A stretch of 64,000 nucleotides of DNA, from the NCBI GenBank assembly GCA_035041965.1, contig JAPYMA010003068.1, positions 1 through 64,000 of the forward strand. The letters run 5' to 3'. Source of the stretch: Anisakis pegreffii. Its lineage: Eukaryota; Nematoda; Chromadorea; Rhabditida; Anisakidae. The position numbers and the translations under genes were made by a program. This document shows positions 1 to 11,949 of the stretch, piece by piece. Position 1 is the first letter of the stretch; every line of letters begins with the position of its first letter. The notes under the pieces were generated by a model. That model searched no databases, was not told where the DNA came from, and saw only the letters and a list, made by a program, of their open reading frames with translations.

Positions 1-1466
1 CTGGACCACTCATCCAGTAGAGTCGAGTCGCTGACTGGTGACTCGAAGTCTCAGGTGTTTGTGGTTACTCGCCGAAGCTTATCTATTAGCTAGTGTCATG
101 ATGGCATTCATACAATTCTATGATGATATCCTTATGTCCCTTGCCAGTGTAGTTATCATTCATCACTAGTGCTACTAAGATACTCGATAACCTCATACAA
201 TCCACTCGAATGGTCTAAAGTTATCGTATTGAAAATAACTTATGAGTTAGTTTCTGGGAGAGCTATCATCAGGTGTTGATAATGGCTGTACTGGCATATC
301 AGATGAAGAAAATGTTCCCTAAAAATTGAGTTTCACTAACGTAGGGTATGAATCGCCTTATGAAGTTAGCGGTAGGTCTGGAAAGTTCGCCTGGACCACT
401 CATCCAGTAGAGTCGAGTCGCTGACTGGTGACTCGAAGTCTCAGGTGTTTGTGGTTACTCGCCGAAGCTTATCTATTAGCTAGTGTCATGATGGCATTCA
501 TACAATTCTATGATGATATCCTTATGTCCCTTGCCAGTGTAGTTATCATTCATCACTAGTGCTACTAAGATACTCGATAACCTCATAGAATCCACTCGAA
601 TGGTCTAAAGTTATCGTATTGAAAATAACTTATGAGTTAGTTTCTGCGAGAGCTATCATCAGGTGTTGATAATGGCTGTACTGGCATATCAGATGAAGAA
701 AATGTTCCCTAAAAATTGAGTTTCACTAACGTAGGGTATGAATCGCCTTATGAAGTTAGCGGTAGGTCTGGAAAGTTCGCCTGGACCACTCATCCAGTAG
801 AGTCGAGTCGCTGACTGGTGACTCGAAGTCTCAGGTGTTTGTGGTTACTCGCCGAAGCTTATCTATTAGCTAGTGTCATGATGGCATTCATACAATTCTA
901 TGATGATATCCTTATGTCCCTTGCCAGTGTAGTTATCATTCATCACTAGTGCTACTAAGATACTCGATAACCTCATAGAATCCACTCGAATGGTCTAAAG
1001 TTATCGTATTGAAAATAACTTATGAGTTAGTTTCTGGGAGAGCTATCATCAGGTGTTGATAATGGCTGTACTGGCATATCAGATGAAGAAAATGTTCCCT
1101 AAAAATTGAGTTTCACTAACGTAGGGTATGAATCGCCTTATGAAGTTAGCGGTAGGTCTGGAAAGTTCGCCTGGACCACTCATCCAGTAGAGTCGAGTCG
1201 CTGACTGGTGACTCGAAGTCTCAGGTGTTTGTGGTTACTCGCCGAAGCTTATCTATTAGCTAGTGTCATGATGGCATTCATACAATTCTATGATGATATC
1301 CTTATGTCCCTTGCCAGTGTAGTTATCATTCATCACTAGTGCTACTAAGATACTCGATAACCTCATAAAATCCACTCGAATGGTCTAAAGTTTTCGTATT
1401 GAAAATAACTTATGAGCTGGTTTCTGGGAGAGCTATCATCAGGTGTTGATGATGGCTGTTACTGTG
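1..1466. repeat. 390-bp tandem satellite array (about 3.8 copies, cut by window edge)
   Basis: A unit beginning ctggaccactcatccagtag recurs at 1, 391, 781 and 1171, so the period is 390 bp. Copies differ only at scattered single bases (for example around 587, 646, 1367 and 1393), which indicates recent homogenisation. The last copy breaks off near 1460, where unique sequence starts. The array must continue to the left of the window. No long open frame crosses the unit, so I read it as noncoding satellite DNA. Confidence 0.95.
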
Positions 1467-4400
1467 CGTGACGAGCTTAGCTTATGTCTCCGAGCTTATG
1501 TCCCGGGCCAGGATTGAACTGGATGACTGCGTTTGGGCTGCGCGTAGAGGTTAGAATTTTCTCTTGACCGCTAACATAAGGTCTTCTCAGGCTTGGAATG
1601 AGCTGATATGTGTGTCATCAATAAGGTGTTTCTGAGATAGCATTTTTGGGCTAATATTGTGAAATTTTCTCATAGTTTATAATTTGAGCACTCAGATGAT
1701 AACTTGAGTAATAGAAAGGCAGGTAGCATTCCTCGGATTGCTCTCATACCTTGCGTAGACAGAGACAAGGTCTGAGTTAAGCTTCACTTATCAATAACTT
1801 GACTTGACTTCAAACTTATTTTGAGTTGAGCGAAAACGATTGCAGCTCGCTTGATTCTGTTTCGTGTTCTTTCAGAATGTGTTCATGTTGTTTTGTTTCG
1901 GATTGTCCGTTTGGATGTATCCATTGAAATCCCGTGTTTATGTAAATATTTGTTTGATTGTTCTGTTGCTGTTGCCGTTGTGTATACATACATGAGCATG
2001 AAATATATATGGGCATTGGATATGCAGGCATGAAATATGTTAATTTGATGATGTTAATTGTTGTTTATATTAATTTGTTTGATTGTCCTGTTGCCGTGAT
2101 TATTTCGTGTTTTCGTGCCTTTATCACTTTGTTCATCGTCTAGTTGTTCATTACCGTGTTTTTCATGCTGTCGCACCAGGCATAATGAGGGGAAGTATTG
2201 CTAGGCATGATTTAGTGGCGTTCCATGATTGAGACAGAATCGCAAAATGCGTAGAGAACGCTGCACAAATTATCCGGGTGCAATTGGACGTCACATGATA
2301 GGGACAGGCTCAAGTTTGATGCTCTTACCTGGACATAAGCTCATAACTTTGCTGAGATTTGGATAAATTTGAAAGTATTAATTGTGCGTGGCGCGACAGC
2401 TGTATTAAATGTTTTTCCACGTGTTACCACACATTACACCGAAATCGCCTGAAAGGATCAACGAGTCGTCGGGATCTGTCGAGTTTAGGATTGTCTTAGC
2501 AGCAAGTGTTGCAGTTTTGTGAAGATAGGTTCGAATGAATTCATGTGCAGTGTAGGTTCTAGGATTGTTTGCATCGCAGTTGGAGACTAAGAACTTGAAA
2601 TTCAAAGACTTCTCGAAATATCGATGTGAGAAGGCATTTAGAAAATTTAATAATGCAAAACACTGTTATTGATTCAGCAAAGTGTAAATGAAATGAGTAA
2701 TGATGAATTGAGGAATATCTCATGAGAAGATCGCACACATAACTCAAGCATAGTGAGACAATTCTCGACCAATGAATTAGCTTCTTTCGAAGAACATGAT
2801 GATATGACAAAAAACAAGAGTTTTCGAATAAGGGGATAGATCCTCTCGGAAGGTATGAAAAACATTTAGTCATTTAGCATAGGATAGGAATTTCAAAGCA
2901 AGTAGGGCATTCATGGTGTGGCGTGTAATGCATGTTAGCGTAAATCCTACGGTTAGATCAGTAGGTTAGAATGAGCACCACTGTTTGAGATTTACTAATA
3001 TGCACAGAAAAGGTAGCTGCCTGTGACTTATGTTCAATTTTTTCTTCTGTGGAGAGCATGCAACTTCGAAAAAACCATCTGCATTTCCCTCCGGCAGCCG
3101 TGAGTCACGCTTCGTATCGAAATCTTCAAGAGTATTCAGTTAGCGCTTCTGAATGTACATGCATGCTCTTCTTTCCTTCTATCTGAGTGAGGATATTCGT
3201 GAATAACCACGCAAGGACGGTGGCAACTGTAATGGTAAGTGCTCAAGTGCATGGTAAATGTAATGGTAATATACATGGCAACTGTAATGGTAAATGTACA
3301 TGCATGCTCCTCTTTCCAACTGTAAAGCTCAAGCTGAATGTCATTTCATTCACTTCTCTAGTAGAAGCTTTTGGAAACTCAGGTCGCTCCACCTAGCAGT
3401 CAGTAGAAACACATAATATCTCGACAATGCTTCACATAATAGCTCGCTTGACGATCAAATTTCTAGCACTTTTCCATTTCAATCGCTTGCAAAGGCATTA
3501 TTTTTCCGTATGAAGGTTCATTTTAAGTTACAATCTCGAAAACTAAACGATGAATTACCCTGAAACCTTCTGTGCTTGTAGAGAATTCAATTCTCTTTCC
3601 AATGGACTACTTGGCATTGACAGATCAAATCTCTGTTCCGACATTTTTTCCACTCCAATTGATCACATCACTTTTATTTGATTGAAACTTCCCTGGTTAA
3701 ACTTTTACTGCTCCGGAAATGAGCCAATTCTTGTAGCCAGTCTTTGCCTGAACGTGGAAAATTTATTTCTCTTCCCAATGACACCTCATGTGCACATTCA
3801 GGTCAGGTGTAGCCTTGAAATACGTCAAATTCCTGTGCCTCATCGATGAATTAATTCGCCCTGTTGGATCACTTTTTCTCTGTGCTCTACCTGACCGTGT
3901 CGTTTCAAAAGTGCAATTGGCTTCTGTTACTAACCCCTTCAATTGCATGTAATCCAACGTTTTGCAATACGCCCACAAAATGAATGCGTTTGCTCATATC
4001 GAACCGAAACGAACTATGGGGATCAACTAACCGGGTACAACGCTCTAAGAATGCTGATTGGCGCGGAACTAAATATCCGTCAGCCAAGCTGGCCAGCTGA
4101 CAAACGAGGCTTTATGCGAACCTCCAAGTTGTAAACATTCAACGCTGAGTTTCTGTTTGATGAATTTAGCTTGAACTTACGATTCGTACAGAATGAAGGT
4201 CAATTAGGTGTTCAGTCTAGACCAAGATATGCTCATGGATTCAGATAATGCAGGATCGTGCATGTAACGCTGAGAGTTTTCAGCAAAATGGCGATTTTTG
4301 CATACTGACTTTTCTGCTTCTTGATGAAGTTCCATTTTTTATTTTATTTTTTTCTCGTAGTTTTGTGTCGTAAACGATCACGTGTTCAATAAATGCAAAC

Positions 4401-4565
4401 TTTTTTTGGATTTTCGTGATTTATAAATGAGAACGTTTTCTTGCAGATGACTGATTATTGCTGGAATCAAAGTAATCACACCAACCGATTCTAATCTCTA
4501 GCTTATTTCTTTCACTCGCAGTAATTTTTTTCCGTCAAAATAACCGAACAGCCAGAAAATCACGA
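1467..4565. other. Intergenic stretch between satellite and cdc-14
   Basis: No supportable gene. Short open frames on both strands lack splice context, domain similarity or codon structure. A phrase gtacatgcatgctc appears at about 3153 and again at about 3296, with short taatggtaa iterations between. The last part contains a pyrimidine tract ending in cgcag at 4521, 44 bases before the cdc-14 ATG, a plausible trans-splice or 5'UTR acceptor. Confidence 0.6.
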
Positions 4566-7500
4566 ATGAATGAGATGTTTCCGTTGAGCGGACGATTATG
4601 TGGACGTCTAGCAGAGATTGTTCCTGAACGATTGTATTTTTGTGCTTTCTATGATCCACCAAAATCAGACACCAGCACGGAATACTTCTATATCGATGAG
4701 GATGAAGTGCATTACGATTCCTTTTATACGGATTTTGGACCGTTAAATTTGTCTGTTTTGTATAGATTTTGTACGAAACTCAATCAAAAACTGAAGGTAA
4801 TGGTTCCAAATTATGCGAGAGCATGTAAACTGTAGAATGAAAGCACTTTTAGTGATATATTCAAGCGTATTGCACTTAAATTCATCTATTTATTTACATA
4901 TTCAAGTGTATTGCACTTAAATTCATCTATTTATCAAATTTGTATCATATACAATCTTTGCGTTATCAGCAGTTGCATATTCCATCAAATGTTGTAGTTA
5001 CCAAAATCTTCATATACTAATCAGAACTGAAACAGTTTTGATTTGGGTAATGTAAAAAATAAAATATAGTTGGTGATTCGGATTACTTTAATAAAAATTT
5101 TCTAGCAACTCGCTGGAACGAAAAGAGTTGTGGTCTGTTCAGGATGTATGGACGAAGATCGTGTCAACACGGCATATCTTGTTGGAGCATTTTGTGTCAG
5201 TTATCAGAGCATCTCTTTTTTGTCCTCGTTCTGGAATTTCCTATGATTGTAACTCTATCAAATAAATAACTAAGGGTTTTGACCGCTGTTGTGCTTGCAG
5301 ATTATCTACTTGGGATTAACGGCAGAAATTGCCTACCTGAGGTTGCATAAAGCTGATCCTGGAGGATTTATTGGATTTCGAGATGCATCAATGGGTTCAC
5401 CAACCTATCGACTTCATTTGCATAACGTCTTAAGGGGAGTCGAAAAGGCATGTTGTTAATTCACTTATTTATTCAGCAAATGCAACTCATTACGAGTTTA
5501 TGCCTCTCTGTTATCACCAGTATCACTAATATCGCATCCTCTCTTCCTTGGCATTCTTCTTTCCGCGCAGCTAACGATAATAGCGTTGGGAATCATCTGT
5601 CTTCATAACATTCTGAATTCGGTTATTGATTTAGCGAGCACAGAGGTTTTGGGCTACTCTCTCTTATTGCCCAATGATCCCTGAGGAGAGGAAGGCATGT
5701 TGTTGTATGATATTATTGTTGAGTTTAGTGGTGGTGAGGTAATGTTTGCAGTTATGATAATAGTAGCTGTGAATGAGAATGAATTTCTAGGCAGTGAAAT
5801 TCAAATGGTTAACATTTGAAAATTTTGATGCGGACGAATACGAGTTCTACGAACGTGTTGAAAATGGCGACTTCAACTGGATTATACCCAATAAGATTCT
5901 GAGCTTTTGTGGTCCGCACAATAAATCAGTTGTGGAAAATGGTATAGTTTTGGATGTTTCGATAAAATTTTAGTTTTTTTTTTCAAAATTCTGTTCATTC
6001 GATCAAGGATTGCTGCCATCGACGAATCCGTGAAGAGGTGCGAGGAATGTATCTGTTTTAGGCTATCCATATCACGCGCCCGAAGTATATTTTGAGTATT
6101 TCCGACTGCACAACATAAGCACAATAATACGTTTGAATAAGCGAATGTACGATGCGAAAAGGTTCGGTTGCTCCGCTTTTTGTTGTGTTGTGCATTTTGA
6201 ATTTGAAGATTCGATTCATTCGGATGGAATGTTTATTAGGAACCTTAAAATTTGATAGCTTGTTGTGAAGTAAATTAAGTTATCGATTGTGAATGAATCA
6301 ATTTTGAGTATTTCCGACTATCAATTTAATCAATTTTGAGTATTTGAGAATGAATCAAATTGCGCACAGTGGCTGATTAACCCATAAATCCCTACTGAGT
6401 ATTTGTGTTTCCAGTGAAGAAGATAGGGGTCTGTCTCTCTTGCTCTTGACGATTTTGTATTAATGAGTCGCATTATATAATGAGAACCGAGTTTTATAGG
6501 ATGTCTCTTAATTACATGAGCACTCTATGTGATTTTATTGAAATTCTATGAAACAGGTTTGAGTTGTTGATGTTTTGTTATAAAACACATAATTAAGTGT
6601 ACCAATGATTAAGTGTGCCTGATGTTGTGTTGTTAGCAATTAATGTGGTTCAATTAGATTTCTCGATGCTGGATTCGATCACGTTGATTTGTTTTTTGTT
6701 GACGGTTCAACGCCGTCAGACTCGATCGTTGAACGATTCATCAATGTGGTGGATTCAGCGAAAGGCGCTGTTGCTGTGCACTGTAAGGTGAGTTGGTGAT
6801 TGGTGATTGGATTTCATGAGTGATAGGTATTTCATATTTGAAGAACATATTCTGGTCTAATTGGATCGTTATCTCAGCAAATGCGTACAATTAATATTGT
6901 CTTTATTGGTGTTGAAATCAGTTCTTATTGCTACCTTTATGATTCATTTGCATATGTATATAACGATAAGGAAGTGATAATGATAAAGGAAACAGTGATA
7001 AATAGATGAATACCTGACTGGAATAAGAGGCTGAAATAACAAAATGCGGGACATCGTAGAACAAACATATTGGCGTTAGAACACCGTCATCAGTAAATAT
7101 TGACCGAGCAGGGATATTTTCTTTACACATTTTACTTAAGTATGGGCTTTATCGTTAGAAAAAATGTGCATCGCAGCATACACTCACATATCAGCATGGT
7201 TGTTATATTCATGGAAGTTTCATTTGTTATGTGGTAATGAAGAAAATGTATTTTGAAGGCTGGTCTAGGCCGTACGGGTACATTGATAGCGTGTTGGATG
7301 ATGAAGGAGTACGGCATTACGGCAGCGGAGAGTATGGCGTGGCTGAGAATATGTAGACCAGGCTCTGTGATCGGTCCACAGCAGCAGTTCTTAATCGAGA
7401 AACAGCCGTGGTGTTGGGCGTTGGCTTCGGCATCGAAACGTGGACACAGCACCAGTACAGATAACAATAATAACAATAGTACTAACAATAATGTGGTGAT

Positions 7501-10500
7501 CAGTAACACGATAACATCTGGAACAACGCATCTTTCGCAATTGGCTTCTAAGGTTCGTCTGATTGTTCGTGTTTTTGATGTGGATATCCTGTTTTAGTGA
7601 TATTGTTTGTAGTAGTTTCGTTATCATTTGGTATCAATAATGTTTTGAAATGTTGTGAATTTGGAAGACTTTTAATAACTTTTAATGCGTTCAAATGGAA
7701 ATTGATTGCTGTTTGGATTGATTTTTTTGGTTTTAATTAAAATAAGTTCAGGTTGACGAGATTCGTATTTGTGATGTGAGGAAGGGAACGTTAACGCCGT
7801 TGAGGCCAGCAACACTGCCGAGGAAATCACGACGCTCTTCGGAAAAAATCGATGAGGTGAGAATTGCGTAGAAAAAATTTAACTCCTATCAGAAATTTTA
7901 TAAAAATGGAACTTCTTTTGTTATGGATGGATCGTTAATGGTTAAATATCGGATTTGAATTCATATCTGAGAAACTTCATTGGGGAACTCGATCTGTTTG
8001 GAGAGAAGCGTTATTCGTTCAAAAAATCAGAAATGAAAAAATGAGATTCAGGAAAAAATTGATGCAATGGGCCGAAGTCAAGGTGATCGACTGTTGGCAA
8101 TGAAAGTGAAGGCGCAACACCATTTGGGAAGTGCCAAATTCAGTTCGCCCACAACACCCATCAAGCCAATCCATCTGAAATCGGTGGTTGCCACTACACC
8201 CGAGAAATCATCCGCCAAACCAACGACCTCATCTGCAGCGATCACCGATCACAGCGGCAGTAGTGGTGGTGGTCATGCGGGTCGGGTGCATGCACATGCA
8301 CATACACATGGCCATCATGCAAAACGACTACTACATTGTACAATGCAGGCTGTTCCTCAACCAGTGCCGGTTAGTGCCTTGTTTGTTTATGCTTTTTGGT
8401 TTTTTTACTTATTCGTTCTCAAATTTTAATTAAGAATGTTTATTCCTATTTGTTCATTTACACACGAGTGACGCACACAAACGGGCAGCACTTATATTAT
8501 GTTTATATCATTTAGAAGAGAGATAGCGGATTAAAGAGGTGGTTAGTAGGAAGCAGGACTGAGTTTGTTGATTGAATACTGTTCTGGTTAATTTGGGTGA
8601 TTCGGTGGAATTCAGGGTTGTTTTGGGTGGGTGGTGGTTCCGTAGTGGTGGTTGTTTATTGTGCGGTTCGTTTAGAATATTATTTGAATATGGAATATAT
8701 GAAGGGGTCAATGAATTGCGTTGGAGCGCTTTTGGATAGGATTCATTGAATTAGTTTATATAAAGTGAAAGATATTGTACGGTTGATGCTGAGGGATAAG
8801 TCGTATGTTGTGATATGAAAGGGTGAATGAATTATGAGGAATGGTAATTGAAACGATTAAGTGATTTTATCACTAATCATTGATGTGCATGGTTCAGTTG
8901 GAAATGTTGTTGTTTCGTGGTGGGTGTTGAAAGAAAAAAGAAGAGAAGAAATGACATGGAAATAATAAAATTTAGGACGGAGATAATATATCCGCAGACG
9001 AAGAGATTATTCGTATGTAATGAAATGCACTCACTTACAAGGTTGATGAGATATGCTGGATATAAATAAATTCGGATACGAACAATGCTTGATTTTGCAT
9101 GATTTGATTGCATGATTTTGATTGCGTGTGTCTGTTCATGTTCAAGTAAATCTCTCGTTTGAATTGTTATCGTGCCTGCAGAGTGTGCATGCTTATAATT
9201 GTACCCATTTTCTTTCAGTTGTTTTCATGTTCCTATTGAATATGTCATGATATATGCCAAATTATATTGATAGTCTGAGTTGAGTTATCTTTATGTTTAG
9301 TTTCGGCTGTTCTAATAGCGTTAGGTTATTTTAAAGTATTAGATTTTTTGTATCGATGTCTTTGAGGCCTCTCGATTCTAGAGGCTGTCGATCCGTCTTT
9401 CGAGCTGTTACAATCGTAGTGATATGATTCGATTGAGTTTGAGATGATCAGGTGATGCTTTTGTTTAATATTGTGTCTGTGGTTGTTCAGGGGTAATTTT
9501 TAATTTGTTATTTTGGTTTGTTTGCGTTGTGTGATCATTTGATGTTTATCAATCTTTTTTTAAATTTTCTGTTGTCAGTTTGAAGTGTATTATGTGACGT
9601 ATGATTTTTTTTTTGTTTTGAATTGTTATGTGTGTCATATTTGATTGTGTATGTAAACAATTTCAGTTCTTTCAGTGATGTATGATGCTGCGAATGTAAA
9701 GCATTTATTTGGTGGTACTTCAGTTATAGTCTCGTTGTCCATATTTTTTTGTCTTCGGATATTATTTTTGATTTGCTATTTGGTATTATGTTTGATTTGC
9801 TGTTCAGTTTGAATTTTGATTATGATTCTGCATTCGATAGCATCGTGTTTAGCTCCGTTCAGTTATAGTCTCTTTTATTCGATTCTGTTGGAAGAATCAT
9901 TGCAGTTCCTTTCATTTTGCTGTTACAGTAGAATTTTTGTTGATTTTGATGACAAATTTTCAACTTTAGAGAGTAGAATAGGTCAGTGGTTGATTCCTAC
10001 GTGCCTACAACTCGGTTCGTTGTCCCGTTTGTCCTCGTGGTAGTAATTTATGATCGCTATCTCCTCCTCCTCCCCCCGCTCTAACGATATAGGTGACAAG
10101 AATGGCCTCTCTCTATTCCTCCGGTCTCATTTGGAAGTGTTTTAGGCGTTGGTGATAATACCGCAGAATGTGACTGCATTCATGACATCTTGATGAGATA
10201 TAAGAAGAAAATCAACAAATTGATCCTGTGTTGGGGAAGGTTTCGTTCAAGAATTGATCGGAGATATCAATGAACTGATCCCGAATTGATCAGTTCTCAG
10301 TTGATCAATCGATCAAACAAATTGATCCCGCTATTTTGTAATCAAAGACGCGTTTTAAAATCACTTTTGAAAATGATGAATGAGATGTTAATCCATAATT
10401 ATTTATCAAAACTCGTTAATTACTCCTTAACACCTTCAAATTGTTCCCATCCGGTGCCCTATCGAGAATTTCTTCTCTTTGAAAGCTACTCGAATAGATG

Positions 10501-11949
10501 AATGAGCATGTAAATACGCATATTGTATTCAGTTTGTTTAATGTTCATTGTTGTTGTGAAATATCCAATCGGATGTTCGTTTCTTCCGCATTGTATTCAG
10601 TGTTATTTTTCTTTTTTGGTGCATATTTTGATAGTCTGATCCCAGTTTTTTGCATTGTCATTGTTATTTGGTTTAATAGTTTAACATTTATTTTGAATTG
10701 TTATATTCATCATCGAATGCAAAACATTGATTACGTGTAATATAAATATGTACTAACATCAGAAATTGTGTTGCTTGTCACGCACAGACCTTTTGAATGT
10801 CCTCACATTGATATGCTGAATTTGAGCACATTTCCAGTGTTATCACTGATCGTTACTGACAATTTGCATGAATGTGGTAAAATTATTGAGTCGATTGAGG
10901 AGGAATCAAAAATTGAATGTATGAAGCGGAGTTTTGAAGGTGATTAGAAGAACTGTTTCAAACTGGTATTCGAAAAGGAAATTTGGGAGGGGACGATTGA
11001 AAATTTGTGAGATTGACTAGGGAAAGTTTTGGAATTGCAGATCTCGCGAGTGACTGTTTCGTCGACGTGTGCGAAGTCGGAAGGTGTCAAACCGAAAGCC
11101 ATGAAAAGACTCGTCGGGTGAATGTTTCTAATTCTTCATGTAATCTTTTTCTTAAAATGTGCAAAGCAATTGACTATTCAGTAATTTTAGGGTTTGCTTT
11201 AAGTGCTAAAAAGTTGTTGGAAACGTAATCGTATGGAGTAGTCTAAACTGAAATAAATTAGTTTCGTTCGGAGGAGAGCGATTGATATGCATCGTACAGT
11301 GGTGCTGTCTGTCTAATGAAAGCAGAATCGAGGCACTCCAATGCCTCGTCTTTTTGTGTCTGATTTGGGTGAATTACAGAATTCGAAGTAAACCGTATCC
11401 ACCGTGTGGTATTAAAATCCATATGCCTGCGTCAAATTACGAATTGAGGTCACGTCATCCATCGTTGAAATCCACGTCACCGTTCAAGGATCTCGCAAAA
11501 ACTTTGCCACCGAATTCTGAGGCACTCATCGGGGTGAGTAATTCAGTGCGGATGCTTGATGCCTCTCATCTCATTTATTTGACAGCCATCGTTCTCGACA
11601 TTTTACAGTAATTGTAACAGCAAAAAGAATAGTACTAGCTGTGATATGATAACTTTTGTTATTGAACTGTATTCTTTTGAAATGAAGTTGTTTTCATAGC
11701 AGTGAATGTGAATAGGTCACGTTTGTTGCATGCAATGTGTTGGGTTGGGATGAATTTTCAAATTTTTCAACCTGTTAAATATCACTATTCGTTTGTTCCA
11801 TTTCCTTTTGGGGTAATCATTTCATCTTTATTCATGCAGTTAGTCATATTGATTTGGAATTTTACTTCTATGAATCGTATGAATTTGAAATGCTTACAAA
11901 CTCGATGAAATTACAGAAGCGACGGAGTCCTCCAATGCGTTCAACGTGA
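4566..11949 (+). CDS. cdc-14: CDC14-family dual-specificity protein phosphatase, 12 exons
   Basis: Exons read as 4566-4796, 5106-5195, 5301-5451, 5795-5941, 6062-6161, 6658-6787, 7259-7552, 7752-7856, 8052-8369, 11041-11117, 11380-11533 and 11917-11949; all phases match and give about 609 aa. The N-terminal CDC14 domain shows the DFGPLNL and RLYF region, and [10 protein letters not shown] leads into the catalytic domain. The P-loop [10 protein letters not shown] places the nucleophile at Cys282 and Arg288, and the general acid is in DGSTPSD (Asp255), the usual 27-residue spacing. [12 protein letters not shown] follows. The enzyme removes phosphate from proline-directed (CDK) sites and acts in mitotic exit, cytokinesis and cell-cycle quiescence. 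The tail (about 300 aa) is basic and low-complexity, with Asn runs and an Ala/His-rich stretch near 8290. The first ATG is chosen because it starts the family's first block and follows an acceptor at 4521. Family call is firm; the three 3' exons are less certain because the tail is poorly conserved. Confidence 0.93.
4858..4935. repeat. Short tandem duplication in cdc-14 intron 1
   Basis: The phrase atattcaagygtattgcact plus the following aaattcatctattta occurs twice back to back with one base changed. It lies just after exon 1 of cdc-14 and has no coding role. Confidence 0.8.
5458..5691 (-). mobile_element. SINE-B copy B1 (longest copy), inserted at a cdc-14 splice donor
   Basis: About 234 bp flanked by a perfect 13-bp duplication aaggcatgttgtt at 5445-5457 and 5692-5704. 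The body between about 5465 and 5600 matches copies at 17973-18113 and, inverted, 53079-53221. The ATTT-rich end (ttatttatt) lies on the left, so the element points to the minus strand with its tail at the left. A hairpin-like aactcattacgagtt is present, as in the other copies. No polymerase III boxes were recognised. The left duplication carries the donor of cdc-14 exon 3. Confidence 0.8.

Noticed and set aside
1..1466. CRISPR-like array
   Set aside because: Units are contiguous 390-bp copies with no short direct repeats or variable spacers, and the genome is eukaryotic.
1481..1560. Possible tRNA-type T-arm on the minus strand (ccagttcaatcctgg)
   Set aside because: A five-base stem and loop is present, but no D-arm, anticodon arm or acceptor stem could be found around it.
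5448..5457. GC-AG intron after cdc-14 exon 3 (AAG|GCATGT)
   Set aside because: Using the donor four bases later (GCAT|GTTGTT) restores the frame into ALKFKWLTF and needs no non-canonical donor; the GC donor would give a stop.
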